Shown here: in pieces, positions 1-8,924 of the stretch
How positions within the stretch are numbered: the first letter of the stretch is position 1
Layout: each line of letters opens with the position of its first letter
The notes under the pieces: model-generated
Database searches by the model: none
Seen by the model: only the letters and a program-made list of their open reading frames with translations
What the model was told of the DNA's origin: nothing
Position numbers and translations under genes: made by a program
NCBI GenBank assembly: GCA_026003755.1
Contig: BPHV01000003.1
Coordinates: 1 to 64,000 of the forward strand
Direction: 5' to 3'
DNA: 64,000 bases
Source: Candidatus Roseilinea sp.
GTDB lineage: Bacteria > Chloroflexota > Anaerolineae > J036 > Brachytrichaceae

Positions 1-2
1 AA

Positions 3-2717
3 ATTCAGCCCGCGGCGCCGGCGCTGACGCTGGCCCGCAGCGGCCCGCCGGTCATCCTGGCCGGCGCGGCCTTCAGCGCTGTCCTCACCCTGGGCAACAC
101 GGGCGACCTGACCGCTTCCGCTGTTGTCCTCACCGACGCGCTGCCGGCAGAAGTAGATTTCATCACACAGACCGCGCCTTTACCCTTCAGCCGGCCCGCG
201 CCAGGCCTCCTCCGCTGGGATGTGGGCGACCTCCCACCTGGCGCGTCCATCCTCATCACGGTCGCGCTGCGGGCTGGGGCAGCCCTCTCCGGCACGCCGG
301 CCCTCGTCGCAACTGCAACCGAGTCGAGCGGCGGGATCGCAACCGCCTCCTGGAGCGCGCCCGTCCTTCCTGCCGTCCGCCTCTATGCGCTGGCCCCTGT
401 CAATTACTCTGGGAGCGGCGAAGCAGCCGCCCTGGTCAACCTCGGCTCATACACCGCCACTCTCGCCGGCTGGTGCCTTGACGATGCTCCGGCCTCCACC
501 TCCCGCGTCTGCTTCCCCGCTGGTGCGGAGATCGGTCCCGGCCGCGTCCTATGGTTGGCCCAGAACGGCGACGGCTTCTACCCCATTTGGGGCTTTGATG
601 CGGACTGGGCCGATAGCGCAAGCGAGCGCGCTCTCCCGTCCCTCCCCGGCTCTTGGCCCGGCTTCACCGATGGCGGCGAGGCGGCCTATCTGGTCTCCGG
701 AACGGCTGTGGTGGACGCGCTGGCCTATGGCAGCGGCTCTGCCACCCAGGGCTGGGACGGCCCGGCCATTCCCTACCCGCACCCTGGCTTTGCCCCCGGA
801 CAGGTCCTCTACCGCAAACTGGACCCCGCCACCGGCTTCCCCGTCCCCGACACCGACCGGGCTGCTGACTGGGCTCAGGACCCCGCCGATCCCTTCTTGG
901 GCCGCAAACTCCGCTACCCCGGCTGGGACTTGGAAGATCTCTTCTTCCCCGTCGAAATCACTGCGTCGGCGCGGGTGACGGTCGCCGTTGTCCCCGAAGG
1001 CGCTCTTTCCCTCACCCGCCAGACCATTAGCGCAGCGCAGCATTCCCTGAAGATCGCGGCCTATACCTTGGAGAGCGTCCCCCTCTACGAGGCGATCCGC
1101 GAGCGCATCCAGGCTGGGGTGGTGGTGACCATCCTCCTAGAGAGCGCGCCCACCGGCGGAATGTCGCTTGATGAGAAGTGGATCGCGCAGCGGTTGCACA
1201 ACCCACCCAATTCCACGGTCTACTTCATCGGGCGGATGGGCGCGCGTTACCGCTTCTACCACGCCAAGTACATCTTGGTGGACGACCGTCTGGCGCTGGT
1301 CAGCACCGACAACTTCACCGAGCGCTCCATGCCTTCCGACCTCATCGTCAACGGCACGGCGGGCCACCGGGGGTTCCTGTTGGCGACGGATAGCCCCGGC
1401 GTCGTGGCTCGGCTGGCGGACCTCTTCCGACGGGACGCCGACCCGACCCACGCAGACATCGCGCCGTACGATGACGCCACCCACGCGCCACCCGTCGGCT
1501 ACGTCCCCCTGCTCCCGCCTGATTGGACTACTTACACGGCGCCCTTCAGCCAGGTGCTGGCGACGACCGCCACCACTCTCACTGTCCTGCACGGTCCCGA
1601 GCATCTCCTCCGCCCCGACGACGGCCTGCTGGGATTGCTGAACCAGGCCGGCGCGGGGAGTTCGGTCGCGGCGATGCAACTGAACGAGGTGGTCACGTGG
1701 ACCGCTGGGGTGGGGGATGTCGGGCTGAATCCCCGCATAGCAGCGATGGTGGCGGCGGCCCGCCGGGGTGCAGCGGTGCGGGTCCTGCTGGACGAGTACT
1801 ACGATTCCGGCGACAACTTCGCCACCTGCCTCTACCTGAACGGCCTGGCCCAGGCGGAGGGGCAAGGCACAGCCTTGCCCCTACAATGCCGGCTGGGGAA
1901 TGTAACTGGGCTGGGGGTTCACGCCAAGGCCTTCTTCGTGCAGGTCGGTGGCGAGAAGTGGGCGCATATCGGCAGCGTCAACGGCACCGAGACGTCCAAC
2001 AAAGCCAACCGCGAATTGGCGCTGCAACTGGCCTCTGCCGAGGCCCACGACTTCCTGATGAACGTTTTTGAGCACGACTGGGCGCGCGCGCACGCGCCGC
2101 TGGTCTTTCCCCTATATCTCCCAATGGCGATGTTGGACTACCTCCCCCCGGCTGACTACCCGTTGGTGAGCGAGGCTTTCATCAACCCCATCGGCCCCGA
2201 CGCGGGGTACGAGTGGATAGAACTCTACAACCCCGGCCCGACGGTCAGCATCGCTGGCTGGACGATCGGGGATGCCGTCAACATCGGGGATTATGGGGAC
2301 GGCCGGTACGCCTTGCCGTCGGGGGCGCAACTCCTAAGGGGGCAGGTGATGCTGCTGGCGGCCTGCGCGACGAACTTCGCCCGCGCTTACGGCTTCAACC
2401 CATCCTATGAGTGGACGGACTGCGACCCGCTGGTGCCGGACCTGATTCCGGTGAGCGCCTGGGACGGTTTCGGCCTGGCGCTGGGAAACGCGCAGGATGA
2501 GGTCTTGCTGCTGAGGCCCGACGGCGCGCTGGTGGATAGCGTGGCCTGGGGCGGGGAGCCGCGCGCAAATGTGATCCCCTTCCCCATGGCCCCAGAGGAC
2601 GCCTTCCCGTGGGGGGCATCGCTCAAGCGCTACCCGCCCAGCAGCGACCGAGACAACTGCACGCGGGATTTCTACGTCAGTTGGTCACCCTCTCCTGGCC
2701 GGGTGACGGGGGAGTAA
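3..2717 (+). CDS. Secreted phospholipase D-like protein with DUF11 and lamin-tail domains (5' end outside window)
   Basis: The reading frame is open from the left edge, so the start lies upstream. The first ~75 residues look like a DUF11-type surface repeat (LTLARSGPPV, then LGNTGDLTASAVVLTDALP). A lamin-tail-like segment follows. Two PLD-type halves come next: the first has an HxKx4D motif (HAKYILVDDRLAL, about nt 1261-1300) and the second has VHAKAFFV followed by GSVNGTETSNKANRE (about nt 1918-2020). A second lamin-tail domain (EAFINPIGPDAGYEWIELYNPG) ends the protein. PLD-family enzymes use paired HKD motifs for phosphodiester hydrolysis. Whether the substrate here is lipid or nucleic acid cannot be told. 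Export is inferred from the DUF11 and lamin-tail domains because the signal peptide is out of view. The second HKD motif looks degenerate after HAK. A hairpin-forming repeat sits in frame at 1859-1881. Confidence 0.75.
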   Translation: MQPAAPALTLARSGPPVILAGAAFSAVLTLGNTGDLTASAVVLTDALPAEVDFITQTAPLPFSRPAPGLLRWDVGDLPPGASILITVALRAGAALSGTPALVATATESSGGIATASWSAPVLPAVRLYALAPVNYSGSGEAAALVNLGSYTATLAGWCLDDAPASTSRVCFPAGAEIGPGRVLWLAQNGDGFYPIWGFDADWADSASERALPSLPGSWPGFTDGGEAAYLVSGTAVVDALAYGSGSATQGWDGPAIPYPHPGFAPGQVLYRKLDPATGFPVPDTDRAADWAQDPADPFLGRKLRYPGWDLEDLFFPVEITASARVTVAVVPEGALSLTRQTISAAQHSLKIAAYTLESVPLYEAIRERIQAGVVVTILLESAPTGGMSLDEKWIAQRLHNPPNSTVYFIGRMGARYRFYHAKYILVDDRLALVSTDNFTERSMPSDLIVNGTAGHRGFLLATDSPGVVARLADLFRRDADPTHADIAPYDDATHAPPVGYVPLLPPDWTTYTAPFSQVLATTATTLTVLHGPEHLLRPDDGLLGLLNQAGAGSSVAAMQLNEVVTWTAGVGDVGLNPRIAAMVAAARRGAAVRVLLDEYYDSGDNFATCLYLNGLAQAEGQGTALPLQCRLGNVTGLGVHAKAFFVQVGGEKWAHIGSVNGTETSNKANRELALQLASAEAHDFLMNVFEHDWARAHAPLVFPLYLPMAMLDYLPPADYPLVSEAFINPIGPDAGYEWIELYNPGPTVSIAGWTIGDAVNIGDYGDGRYALPSGAQLLRGQVMLLAACATNFARAYGFNPSYEWTDCDPLVPDLIPVSAWDGFGLALGNAQDEVLLLRPDGALVDSVAWGGEPRANVIPFPMAPEDAFPWGASLKRYPPSSDRDNCTRDFYVSWSPSPGRVTGE
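1859..1881. repeat. In-frame palindromic mini-repeat
   Basis: A perfect 10-bp inverted repeat (GGGGCAAGGC and GCCTTGCCCC) is separated by a 3-nt ACA loop, inside the phospholipase D-like gene. It encodes a short insert (EGQGTALPLQ) without breaking the frame. It resembles dispersed palindromic repeats of GC-rich genomes. No other copy was noticed in this window. Confidence 0.6.
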
Positions 2718-2984
2718 CAAACTGTGCTCTGGCCCATCGTCCCAGGAGCGGTTTTATCCTCCCCGCCAAGTATTGCCTTTTGGGGCCTGCAACAATGTGC
2801 CGTCCCACAAAGCGCTCGTACAAGTCGCTCCCGCCGCGGACATTGGGTCTAGACGTGGCAACGAACCCCCCGCCTTTCACCCGGGGCCGGCAATGCGGAT
2901 GGCGACGCAAGCCGCCGGGTTATCGGCTCGGCGTGGTGGCCCTAGCAGCGCCCACCGCACACGATTATCCTCTGGGGCATCGCC

Positions 2985-3980
2985 TCACGGCGTTGGCGTG
3001 GCCGGCGGTGTGAGCGTGGGCGGCGGCGTAATCGTTGGCTCCGGCTCAACAAAGTCCTCGCGTTTGGCGTTTACGATGTCCTCGACGATGAAGCTGTTCA
3101 CGAGCACATACCAGGGCGAATTACTCGCCTTGACGACATAGGCGCTGTCGCTCTCTTGCTTCGCGCCGATCTGCAACACCAGCGGCGCCAAGCTGGACAG
3201 GTCGGACTTGAGCGTGAGCGTGAGGGTTGCCGTCGGCCGGTCGAGGCCGTACGCCGGCTTGGGGGTCTTGCCCAGCGGGCGCACCATGTAGAGCGACGAC
3301 ACGCGGCTGAGGATGGTCTCCAGGCGGCTAGGGTTGAAGCGCTCGCCGGCTGCCAGCCCCTGGAACTCCCAAACGTCGCTCACGTTGCGCTGGAACTGAA
3401 GCGTGCCGCTGATGTTGGTGAGCGCAACCTGTCCCACCGCCGATTCGGTGGCAGTGAAGTAAGAGGTGTTGATCCAGCTTCCCAGGTCGCTCGGCACATC
3501 GTAGGTGGCCAGCTTCGGGGTGAGGAAGACATCATCCGATCCGCCCAGGCGCACGTGCGAGCTGCCGCCGCGCGCCGAGCCGAGGAACAACGTCCGGTCG
3601 CCGGCCTTCGTGGTCAGGTCCACGCGCCGCGCGAAGGTCTCTTCGCTCACTTGCAAGCGCGCGTGGCTGGTCGCCGTCGTCGCCACCGGCTGACCCACCT
3701 GAATGCCGGCCAACTTATCCAGCAGCTCGGTGACCTTTGTCGCGTTCACCGGAAAGTCCTCGACCTCCGGCAGCACCCAAGCGTCGCCCTGTTTAGCGAT
3801 GCGCACACGACGATCGGGCCGTTCCTGGATGGTCAAAGCCGTCACGTCGGCTGCGGTGACCTGAGTCATCAGCGGCTTCAGCGTCCGGTTAGACGCCTGC
3901 GCCGGGAGCACGAGCGCGATGGCCGCCACAACAATCTGGACGGCCAGCAAGATGGCGAGAATCTGGTTGCGGCGATTCAT
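2985..3980 (-). CDS. DUF4340 protein of a GldG-type ABC exporter
   Basis: 331 aa. It has an N-terminal signal anchor (MNRRNQILAILLAVQIVVAA, residues 1-20), a long beta-rich extracytoplasmic part, and a Pro/Thr-rich tail (EPEPTITPPPTLTPPATPTP). DUF4340 proteins are commonly encoded beside GldA/GldF/GldG-like ABC exporter components, and that is the arrangement here. Its ATG follows the TAG stop of the upstream permease-GldG gene with no gap, so the two are very likely translationally coupled. Its function is not established. A role as a periplasmic or extracytoplasmic accessory subunit is inferred from context. Confidence 0.75.
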   Translation of the reverse strand: MNRRNQILAILLAVQIVVAAIALVLPAQASNRTLKPLMTQVTAADVTALTIQERPDRRVRIAKQGDAWVLPEVEDFPVNATKVTELLDKLAGIQVGQPVATTATSHARLQVSEETFARRVDLTTKAGDRTLFLGSARGGSSHVRLGGSDDVFLTPKLATYDVPSDLGSWINTSYFTATESAVGQVALTNISGTLQFQRNVSDVWEFQGLAAGERFNPSRLETILSRVSSLYMVRPLGKTPKPAYGLDRPTATLTLTLKSDLSSLAPLVLQIGAKQESDSAYVVKASNSPWYVLVNSFIVEDIVNAKREDFVEPEPTITPPPTLTPPATPTP

Positions 3981-6917
3981 CTATCTTCCCTCCTTTTGCG
4001 GCGCGCGAACGTCGCCGGCGCGGATTGGGACGGTCGCCGGCGCAAGTTGCATGGGCGGCTCGGCGCGCTGGCGCAACTGCCAGAGCAGGCCGATCGCGAA
4101 CAACGCGGCCACCACCACGGCGTAGTTGGCGATCTCCCACGCGCGACGCTCACCTTCGGTCAACGGGCGCAAGGCGCGCGTCACCGTGCCGCGCGTGCGG
4201 ATGTCCAGCAAGTCCAACTCTTCCACCGTCCAGTCGGCCACGTTTTGCATGAATTGCAAGTTGTTCAAGTAGCGTTGTTGGCCGAGCTGCGCCGAGAGGT
4301 TCAGCAGCGCATCGTTCAAGAAGTCGGCGCTGCCGATGACCACCAGGCGCGCTGTGTCGGGCGATTGCTCGATGGTGGCGCCGACCGGGCGCACCGGCGC
4401 CGGCGTCGGCGTAGGCTCGGGCGTGGCGCCTGGCGCAGGCGTGGGGGCCGGCGTGGGTGTGGCCTGCAAAGGCGAGGGCTTGCCCTTGAAGAAACTCTCG
4501 AAGCTCCCCTGAATGGCAACGGCTAAATTGCGCGATTTGCGCTCGCCCTCCACGGGAAAGCCAAATTCGGGGTAAGCCTGAAAGTCGGGCTGTACGTTGG
4601 TGTTGTTGCGCACCCAGGATTGATCGGTGGAGCGGAGCAGCAATGTCACCTTGCGATTCGCGTTCTTCTGCTCATCCACTTCGATCGGCGAGACGAAATT
4701 CATCGTGACAGCCGGCAGCCGCGATACGATCGGGCTGGCGCGATCCATGCCGTTGGGACGCACATCCACGAAGAACGGGTAATTCACCGCTTGGATCTCG
4801 CGCACGATCAAACCGCCGATGTTGCGGTTGACCTCCACCGGGAATGGCTCGTTCTGCGGATCCATCACCAGGCCGCTGCCGAGCCTCACCCCGTAGTGCT
4901 CCAGCATCTCGGCCAGCCCGCTCTGCACCGGCTCGAGGATGGGCGAGCCGAAGCCGAGCATCAGCGCATAGCCGCCGCCGGCGATGACCACCGCGCCGCC
5001 TTGCATCAGGTATTGGTCAATGGCGTAGCGCGCTTTGTCGTCCAGGTTGCGCGGGCCGATGACGAGAAGCGCGTTCACGTCGGGCGGCACCTGGCCGGTG
5101 GAGAGGTCCACGTCGCGCACGGTGTATTCGCGGCTCAGTTGCTCGCGAATGAGCTGCCATGGGTTGGGGTTCGGCGCGCCGAACATGCTGGGCGTCGCGG
5201 GCGGCGTCCACAGACCGATGACGTTGAGGAAACCGCCGACGTTGCGCTTCAAAGCCGACTCCAGCGCGGTGCGAATGGACGACTCGGTGAACTCGCCTTC
5301 GGGATAGATGGGCTGTGTCTTGCCGTCCATCTCCAACAGCATGTTCAGGTAAAACGACTCCAAGCCGAAAAGCGAGACCGGTGTGGGGCGCAAGCCGTAG
5401 CGTTCCACCAGCATCTGACGGGTGAAGGTCACGTTGGGCTGATCGGGATCCACCACTTTGTATTCGAACTTGCCGCCGGATTTTTGCTGCAGTTCTTGGG
5501 CCACCTTCTCCATCAGCGCCGGCACGTCCTTGAACGCCTCGGGCAGCGTCTGGCGAGTGACGAGGATGGTCAGGCGGGCCGGCTGCTGGAGCGCAGCGAA
5601 GACCGACTCGACGCCGCGGAAGCCGCTGGTCACCTTCTTGATGGCGCGGGTGAGGTCGTATTCGAGGTTGCGCAAGCGCACATCTACCGTGCCGTCGCGG
5701 CGCTGCTCCACCTCGATCAAGTCGCGGAAGTTCAACACGGTGCTTTGGTCGCCGTAGCGCACCAGGATGTCGAAGTAGGTGTTAATGATGGACGCCTCGT
5801 AACGGCCGGCCACTTGCACCGGCGTAGGCTGAATGCCATACGCGCGCGCGGCCTCTGCCTCCAGGTTCGGGTCGGTGATCGGGTCCACGACCTCGGCGGT
5901 GACGCGCCCTCGTCCGGCAATCTGGTATTCCTGAAGCAAGTCGCGCACGCGCGGCGTCAGCGGGGCCAGCAGCGGGTGGGTCTTCTCGCTGATGTAGGCG
6001 CGGATGAGCAGCGGCTCCTGCAAGTCGGCGAGCAAATTCAGCGTGGCCGCCGAGAGGCTGAACTCGCGCTGGGCGGTCAAGTCGGCGCGCAAGGCCTGCA
6101 GCGGGCCCATCCATGCGTTCACGGCGATCAAGTTCAGCGCGACCAGGCCGCTCGTCAAGTGGGCGGCGCGCCGATATTCGGCCGAGCGCGGGCCGGCGCT
6201 CCAGCGCTTGCGGTCCAGCGACCAAGCGTTCAGCGTGAGGAAGATCAGCGCCAGGGTGACGTAGTAAACCAGGTCGCGCAGGTCAATCACACCGCGCTCG
6301 ATGCTCTCGAAGCGGCTGCCGGTGCCCAGCGCGCGGAAGAACTCGGCCGTGCTGCCGCTCACGAAATCCACCACCAGGGGGCTGCCGATCAAGTAAAACG
6401 CCCCGCCCACCAAGGCGGTGAGGATCAAGGCGACGATCTGGTTATCGGTGCGCGAGGAGACGAACAAGCCGATCGCGGCATAGGCCGAGGCCATCAACAG
6501 CGCCGCGACGTAGCCGCCGATCACCGGGCCCCAGTCCAAGTTGCCCAACAGCGCCACGGTGAGCGTGAGCGGCAAGGTGAGCGCCAGCGCCAGCGCCACA
6601 AGCCCCATCACCGCCAGGAACTTGCCGGCCACCAGTTGCCCGGTGGGCACCGGCAGGGTCAGCAGCATCTCCAGTGAGCCGCTGCGTTGCTCCTCGCTCC
6701 ATTGGCGCATGGTGAGCGCCGCGACGAGGAAGATGAGCAGCAGCGGCATCCAGCGGAACAAGGGGCGCATCTCGGCCACGCCCCGGGCGAAGAACGTCTC
6801 GACCCAGAAGAAGACGAGCAGGCTCGCTGCCAGGAACACGCCGATGAAGATCAACGCCTGCGGTGAGCTAAAGTAGTTGTTCCATTCTTTGCGCGCAATC
6901 GCCAGGATGGTCCTCAT
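3981..6917 (-). CDS. ABC-2 permease fused to GldG-like extracytoplasmic domain
   Basis: About 978 aa. Residues ~1-250 form an ABC-2 permease module with about six hydrophobic segments and the cytosolic motif RSGSLEMLLTLPVPTGQLVAGKF. The remainder is GldG/ABC_transp_aux-like, with a long extracytoplasmic part and a C-terminal membrane segment (ANYAVVVAALFAIGLLWQLRQR). Near the C-terminus there is a Pro/Thr linker (ATPTPAPTPAPGATPEPTPTPAP). In Bacteroidetes gliding systems GldF and GldG are separate proteins, whereas here they form one polypeptide. The start was placed at 6917 because GGAG sits 7 nt upstream; an in-frame TTG at 6941 is possible. The gene lies between the ATPase and the DUF4340 gene in one minus-strand operon. 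Confidence 0.8.
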   Translation of the reverse strand: MRTILAIARKEWNNYFSSPQALIFIGVFLAASLLVFFWVETFFARGVAEMRPLFRWMPLLLIFLVAALTMRQWSEEQRSGSLEMLLTLPVPTGQLVAGKFLAVMGLVALALALTLPLTLTVALLGNLDWGPVIGGYVAALLMASAYAAIGLFVSSRTDNQIVALILTALVGGAFYLIGSPLVVDFVSGSTAEFFRALGTGSRFESIERGVIDLRDLVYYVTLALIFLTLNAWSLDRKRWSAGPRSAEYRRAAHLTSGLVALNLIAVNAWMGPLQALRADLTAQREFSLSAATLNLLADLQEPLLIRAYISEKTHPLLAPLTPRVRDLLQEYQIAGRGRVTAEVVDPITDPNLEAEAARAYGIQPTPVQVAGRYEASIINTYFDILVRYGDQSTVLNFRDLIEVEQRRDGTVDVRLRNLEYDLTRAIKKVTSGFRGVESVFAALQQPARLTILVTRQTLPEAFKDVPALMEKVAQELQQKSGGKFEYKVVDPDQPNVTFTRQMLVERYGLRPTPVSLFGLESFYLNMLLEMDGKTQPIYPEGEFTESSIRTALESALKRNVGGFLNVIGLWTPPATPSMFGAPNPNPWQLIREQLSREYTVRDVDLSTGQVPPDVNALLVIGPRNLDDKARYAIDQYLMQGGAVVIAGGGYALMLGFGSPILEPVQSGLAEMLEHYGVRLGSGLVMDPQNEPFPVEVNRNIGGLIVREIQAVNYPFFVDVRPNGMDRASPIVSRLPAVTMNFVSPIEVDEQKNANRKVTLLLRSTDQSWVRNNTNVQPDFQAYPEFGFPVEGERKSRNLAVAIQGSFESFFKGKPSPLQATPTPAPTPAPGATPEPTPTPAPVRPVGATIEQSPDTARLVVIGSADFLNDALLNLSAQLGQQRYLNNLQFMQNVADWTVEELDLLDIRTRGTVTRALRPLTEGERRAWEIANYAVVVAALFAIGLLWQLRQRAEPPMQLAPATVPIRAGDVRAPQKEGR

Positions 6918-6974
6918 CGCAATACTCCACGTGATGCTCAATGTTGAAATACTCGCGTCGGGATGGGCTGCGCG

Positions 6975-7895
6975 TCAGCCGCGCGTGGCCAGCTCGTTGA
7001 ACACGCTCTCCAGCGTGCGCGTGTCGGCGCGTAGTTCGCGCAGCGGCCAGCCCATTTGCGTCGCGGCTGCGTAGAGCGCCGGGCACAAGTCCACATCGCC
7101 TTCGCCGTACACGCGGTATTGTGGCGCGCCGTTGGCCGCCGGCAGCGCCTCCACGCGCTTCACGCCGCGAATGCTGCGCAGCGCCTTGTCGAAATCAGCG
7201 ACCGGCCGCTGCAACGCAACGATGGCGTTGTGGGTGGCGGCCAAATCGGCCAGCCGCGCGTCGGCCTTGATCTCGCCATTCATCATGATGATCGCGCGGT
7301 GACAGACTGCCTCAACTTCCGGCAGGATATGGCTGGAGAAGAGGACGGTGCTGTTTTGCGCCAACCGGCGGATGAGCTGCCGGATCTCTGCCAGTTGCGT
7401 CGGGTCCAGGCCGATCGTCGGCTCGTCGAGGATGAGCAGACGCGGCTTGTGCAGGATCGCCTGGGCCAGGCCGACGCGCTGGCGCATGCCTTTGCTCAGC
7501 TTGCCGATCGGCCGGTTGAGGAAGCCGGCGATATCGGTGGCATACACCGCCTCAGAAATATATTCCAGTTGTTTATCTTCGGGGATGCGGCGCAGGTCGG
7601 CCATCATTTTGAGATACGCCTGGACCGTCATGTCGGGATATAGCGGCGTATTCTCGGGCAGGTAGCCCAGGCGCGCCTGTACTTCCAACCGCTGAGTGAG
7701 CACATCCAGGCCATCCACCTCGACGATGCCCTCGTCCGGCTGCAGATAGCCGGTGAGGATTTTGATGATGGTGGACTTGCCGGCGCCGTTTGGCCCGAGC
7801 AGGCCGACGATCTCGCCGGCGGCTACCTGAAAGCTCACGCCACGAAGCGCCTGGATTGCACCATAAGACTTCTTCAAGCCTTCAACATGGATCAT
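6975..7895 (-). CDS. ABC transporter ATP-binding protein (GldA-like)
   Basis: 306 aa. It has Walker A (GPNGAGKST, ~residues 34-42), signature LSKGMRQR (~133-140), Walker B LLILDEP (~153-159) and the H-loop SSHILPE. The C-terminal ~90 residues are an accessory domain typical of multidrug or gliding-type exporters. It is the first gene of a three-gene operon with the permease-GldG fusion and the DUF4340 protein, and should power that exporter. The substrate is unknown. The gap to the permease gene is 57 nt. Confidence 0.88.
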   Translation of the reverse strand: MIHVEGLKKSYGAIQALRGVSFQVAAGEIVGLLGPNGAGKSTIIKILTGYLQPDEGIVEVDGLDVLTQRLEVQARLGYLPENTPLYPDMTVQAYLKMMADLRRIPEDKQLEYISEAVYATDIAGFLNRPIGKLSKGMRQRVGLAQAILHKPRLLILDEPTIGLDPTQLAEIRQLIRRLAQNSTVLFSSHILPEVEAVCHRAIIMMNGEIKADARLADLAATHNAIVALQRPVADFDKALRSIRGVKRVEALPAANGAPQYRVYGEGDVDLCPALYAAATQMGWPLRELRADTRTLESVFNELATRG

Positions 7896-8343
7896 AACTA
7901 TCCTCCAGAATGCTTTGCGTCCCGCCTTTTGCGAGCCGCATTCAACTTCCCGAACAATAAGCCATCCGCATAATCTGAGACGGCGGGAAGTGCGGCTGAG
8001 TTGGACGAAGGCTGCGCCTTCACCCGTCCGGCAGGACTTTTTGTCTCGGCTCTGATCGGTCGCAACTATTCAACAGCATATATAGACGCATGTTTAACAG
8101 CGCGCTGAGAGCCGTGTTACGCTTTCTTCACGCGCAAGCGCATCGTTGTTAGCTTATACCAAGCGCGGAAAGATGCTCAAGCAGGATTAGATGTGCATTG
8201 GATATCGCGCTCATCGGCAGCGGAGGGGGCGGAATCCATCAGGGTGCCGCGGTTGATCGGCTGTTGACGATGTGCGCATCGCCGGCTACGATGTGCGGCG
8301 CGCTTCCGATGGGCGGACTCGGAAATCCGCAATCCCAGACGCG
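7896..8343. other. Intergenic region between divergent genes
   Basis: 448 bp between the ABC exporter operon (minus strand) and cobU (plus strand). It should carry both promoters. AT-rich patches occur around 8075-8100, but no convincing -35/-10 pair was found. A loose inverted match exists between about 7935-7952 and 7984-7997. No cobalamin riboswitch core could be recognised upstream of cobU. Confidence 0.4.
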
Positions 8344-8889
8344 ATGTCAACGATGCACCTCACCTTCGTCATCGGCGGCGCGCGCAGCGGCAAAAGCGCC
8401 TTTGCGCAGGAATTGGCGCGACGATGCGGCGGGGACGCCGTTTGCTACGTGGCGACGCTACGCGAGGACGTCGCCGATGCGGAGATGCAGCAGCGCATCC
8501 GGCGACACCGCGCCAACCGGCCGGAAACCTGGCCGACCGTGACGCTGGACGACCGCTGGCGCGCGCAATTGCGCGCAATTAACGGCGCGCGGGTCATCTT
8601 GCTCGATTGCCTGTCGCTTTTCGTCAGCGGTGCGCTCTTCATGGGCAGCCACCTGCCGGCCAACGCCGAGGACGAGGCCGCCGCGCTGGTGGGCGACCTG
8701 CTCGCAGCCATGCGCGATTCGAGCGCGCATTGGATCATCGTCAGCAACGAGGTCGGCATGAGCATTGTGCCCGAGCATCCGGCTGCGCGGGCCTATCGCG
8801 ACGCGCTCGGGCGGGCCAACCAGATGGTCATGCGCGCCGCCGACGAAGCCTACTTCCTCGTCGCCGGCGCGCCGCTGCGCGTGAAGTAG
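8344..8889 (+). CDS. cobU: Bifunctional adenosylcobinamide kinase / adenosylcobinamide-phosphate guanylyltransferase
   Basis: 181 aa from the ATG at 8344; another ATG at 8353 (MHLTFVIGGARSGKS) is equally possible. The P-loop GGARSGKS lies at the N-terminus, as in CobU/CobP. The motifs VILLDCLSLFVSG and IVSNEVGMSIVPEHPAARAYRDALGRANQ are diagnostic of the family. The enzyme phosphorylates adenosylcobinamide and then transfers GMP to it during cobalamin nucleotide-loop assembly. No other cobalamin gene is adjacent. It fits with a cell that uses B12, since a methylmalonyl-CoA mutase B12 subunit is encoded at 57 kb. Confidence 0.9.
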   Translation: MSTMHLTFVIGGARSGKSAFAQELARRCGGDAVCYVATLREDVADAEMQQRIRRHRANRPETWPTVTLDDRWRAQLRAINGARVILLDCLSLFVSGALFMGSHLPANAEDEAAALVGDLLAAMRDSSAHWIIVSNEVGMSIVPEHPAARAYRDALGRANQMVMRAADEAYFLVAGAPLRVK

Positions 8890-8924
8890 AGCAGGCCAAA
8901 CGCGCGACGCCTGCGCCCCGCAGC

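Noticed and set aside
4620-6677. 685-codon plus-strand open frame opposite the permease-GldG gene
   Set aside because: Antisense shadow of a GC-rich gene: His/Gln/Arg-rich, no domain, no ribosome binding site, while the minus-strand frame is a clear transporter.
8100-8343. Cobalamin riboswitch upstream of cobU
   Set aside because: No recognisable B12-box core in the sequence.
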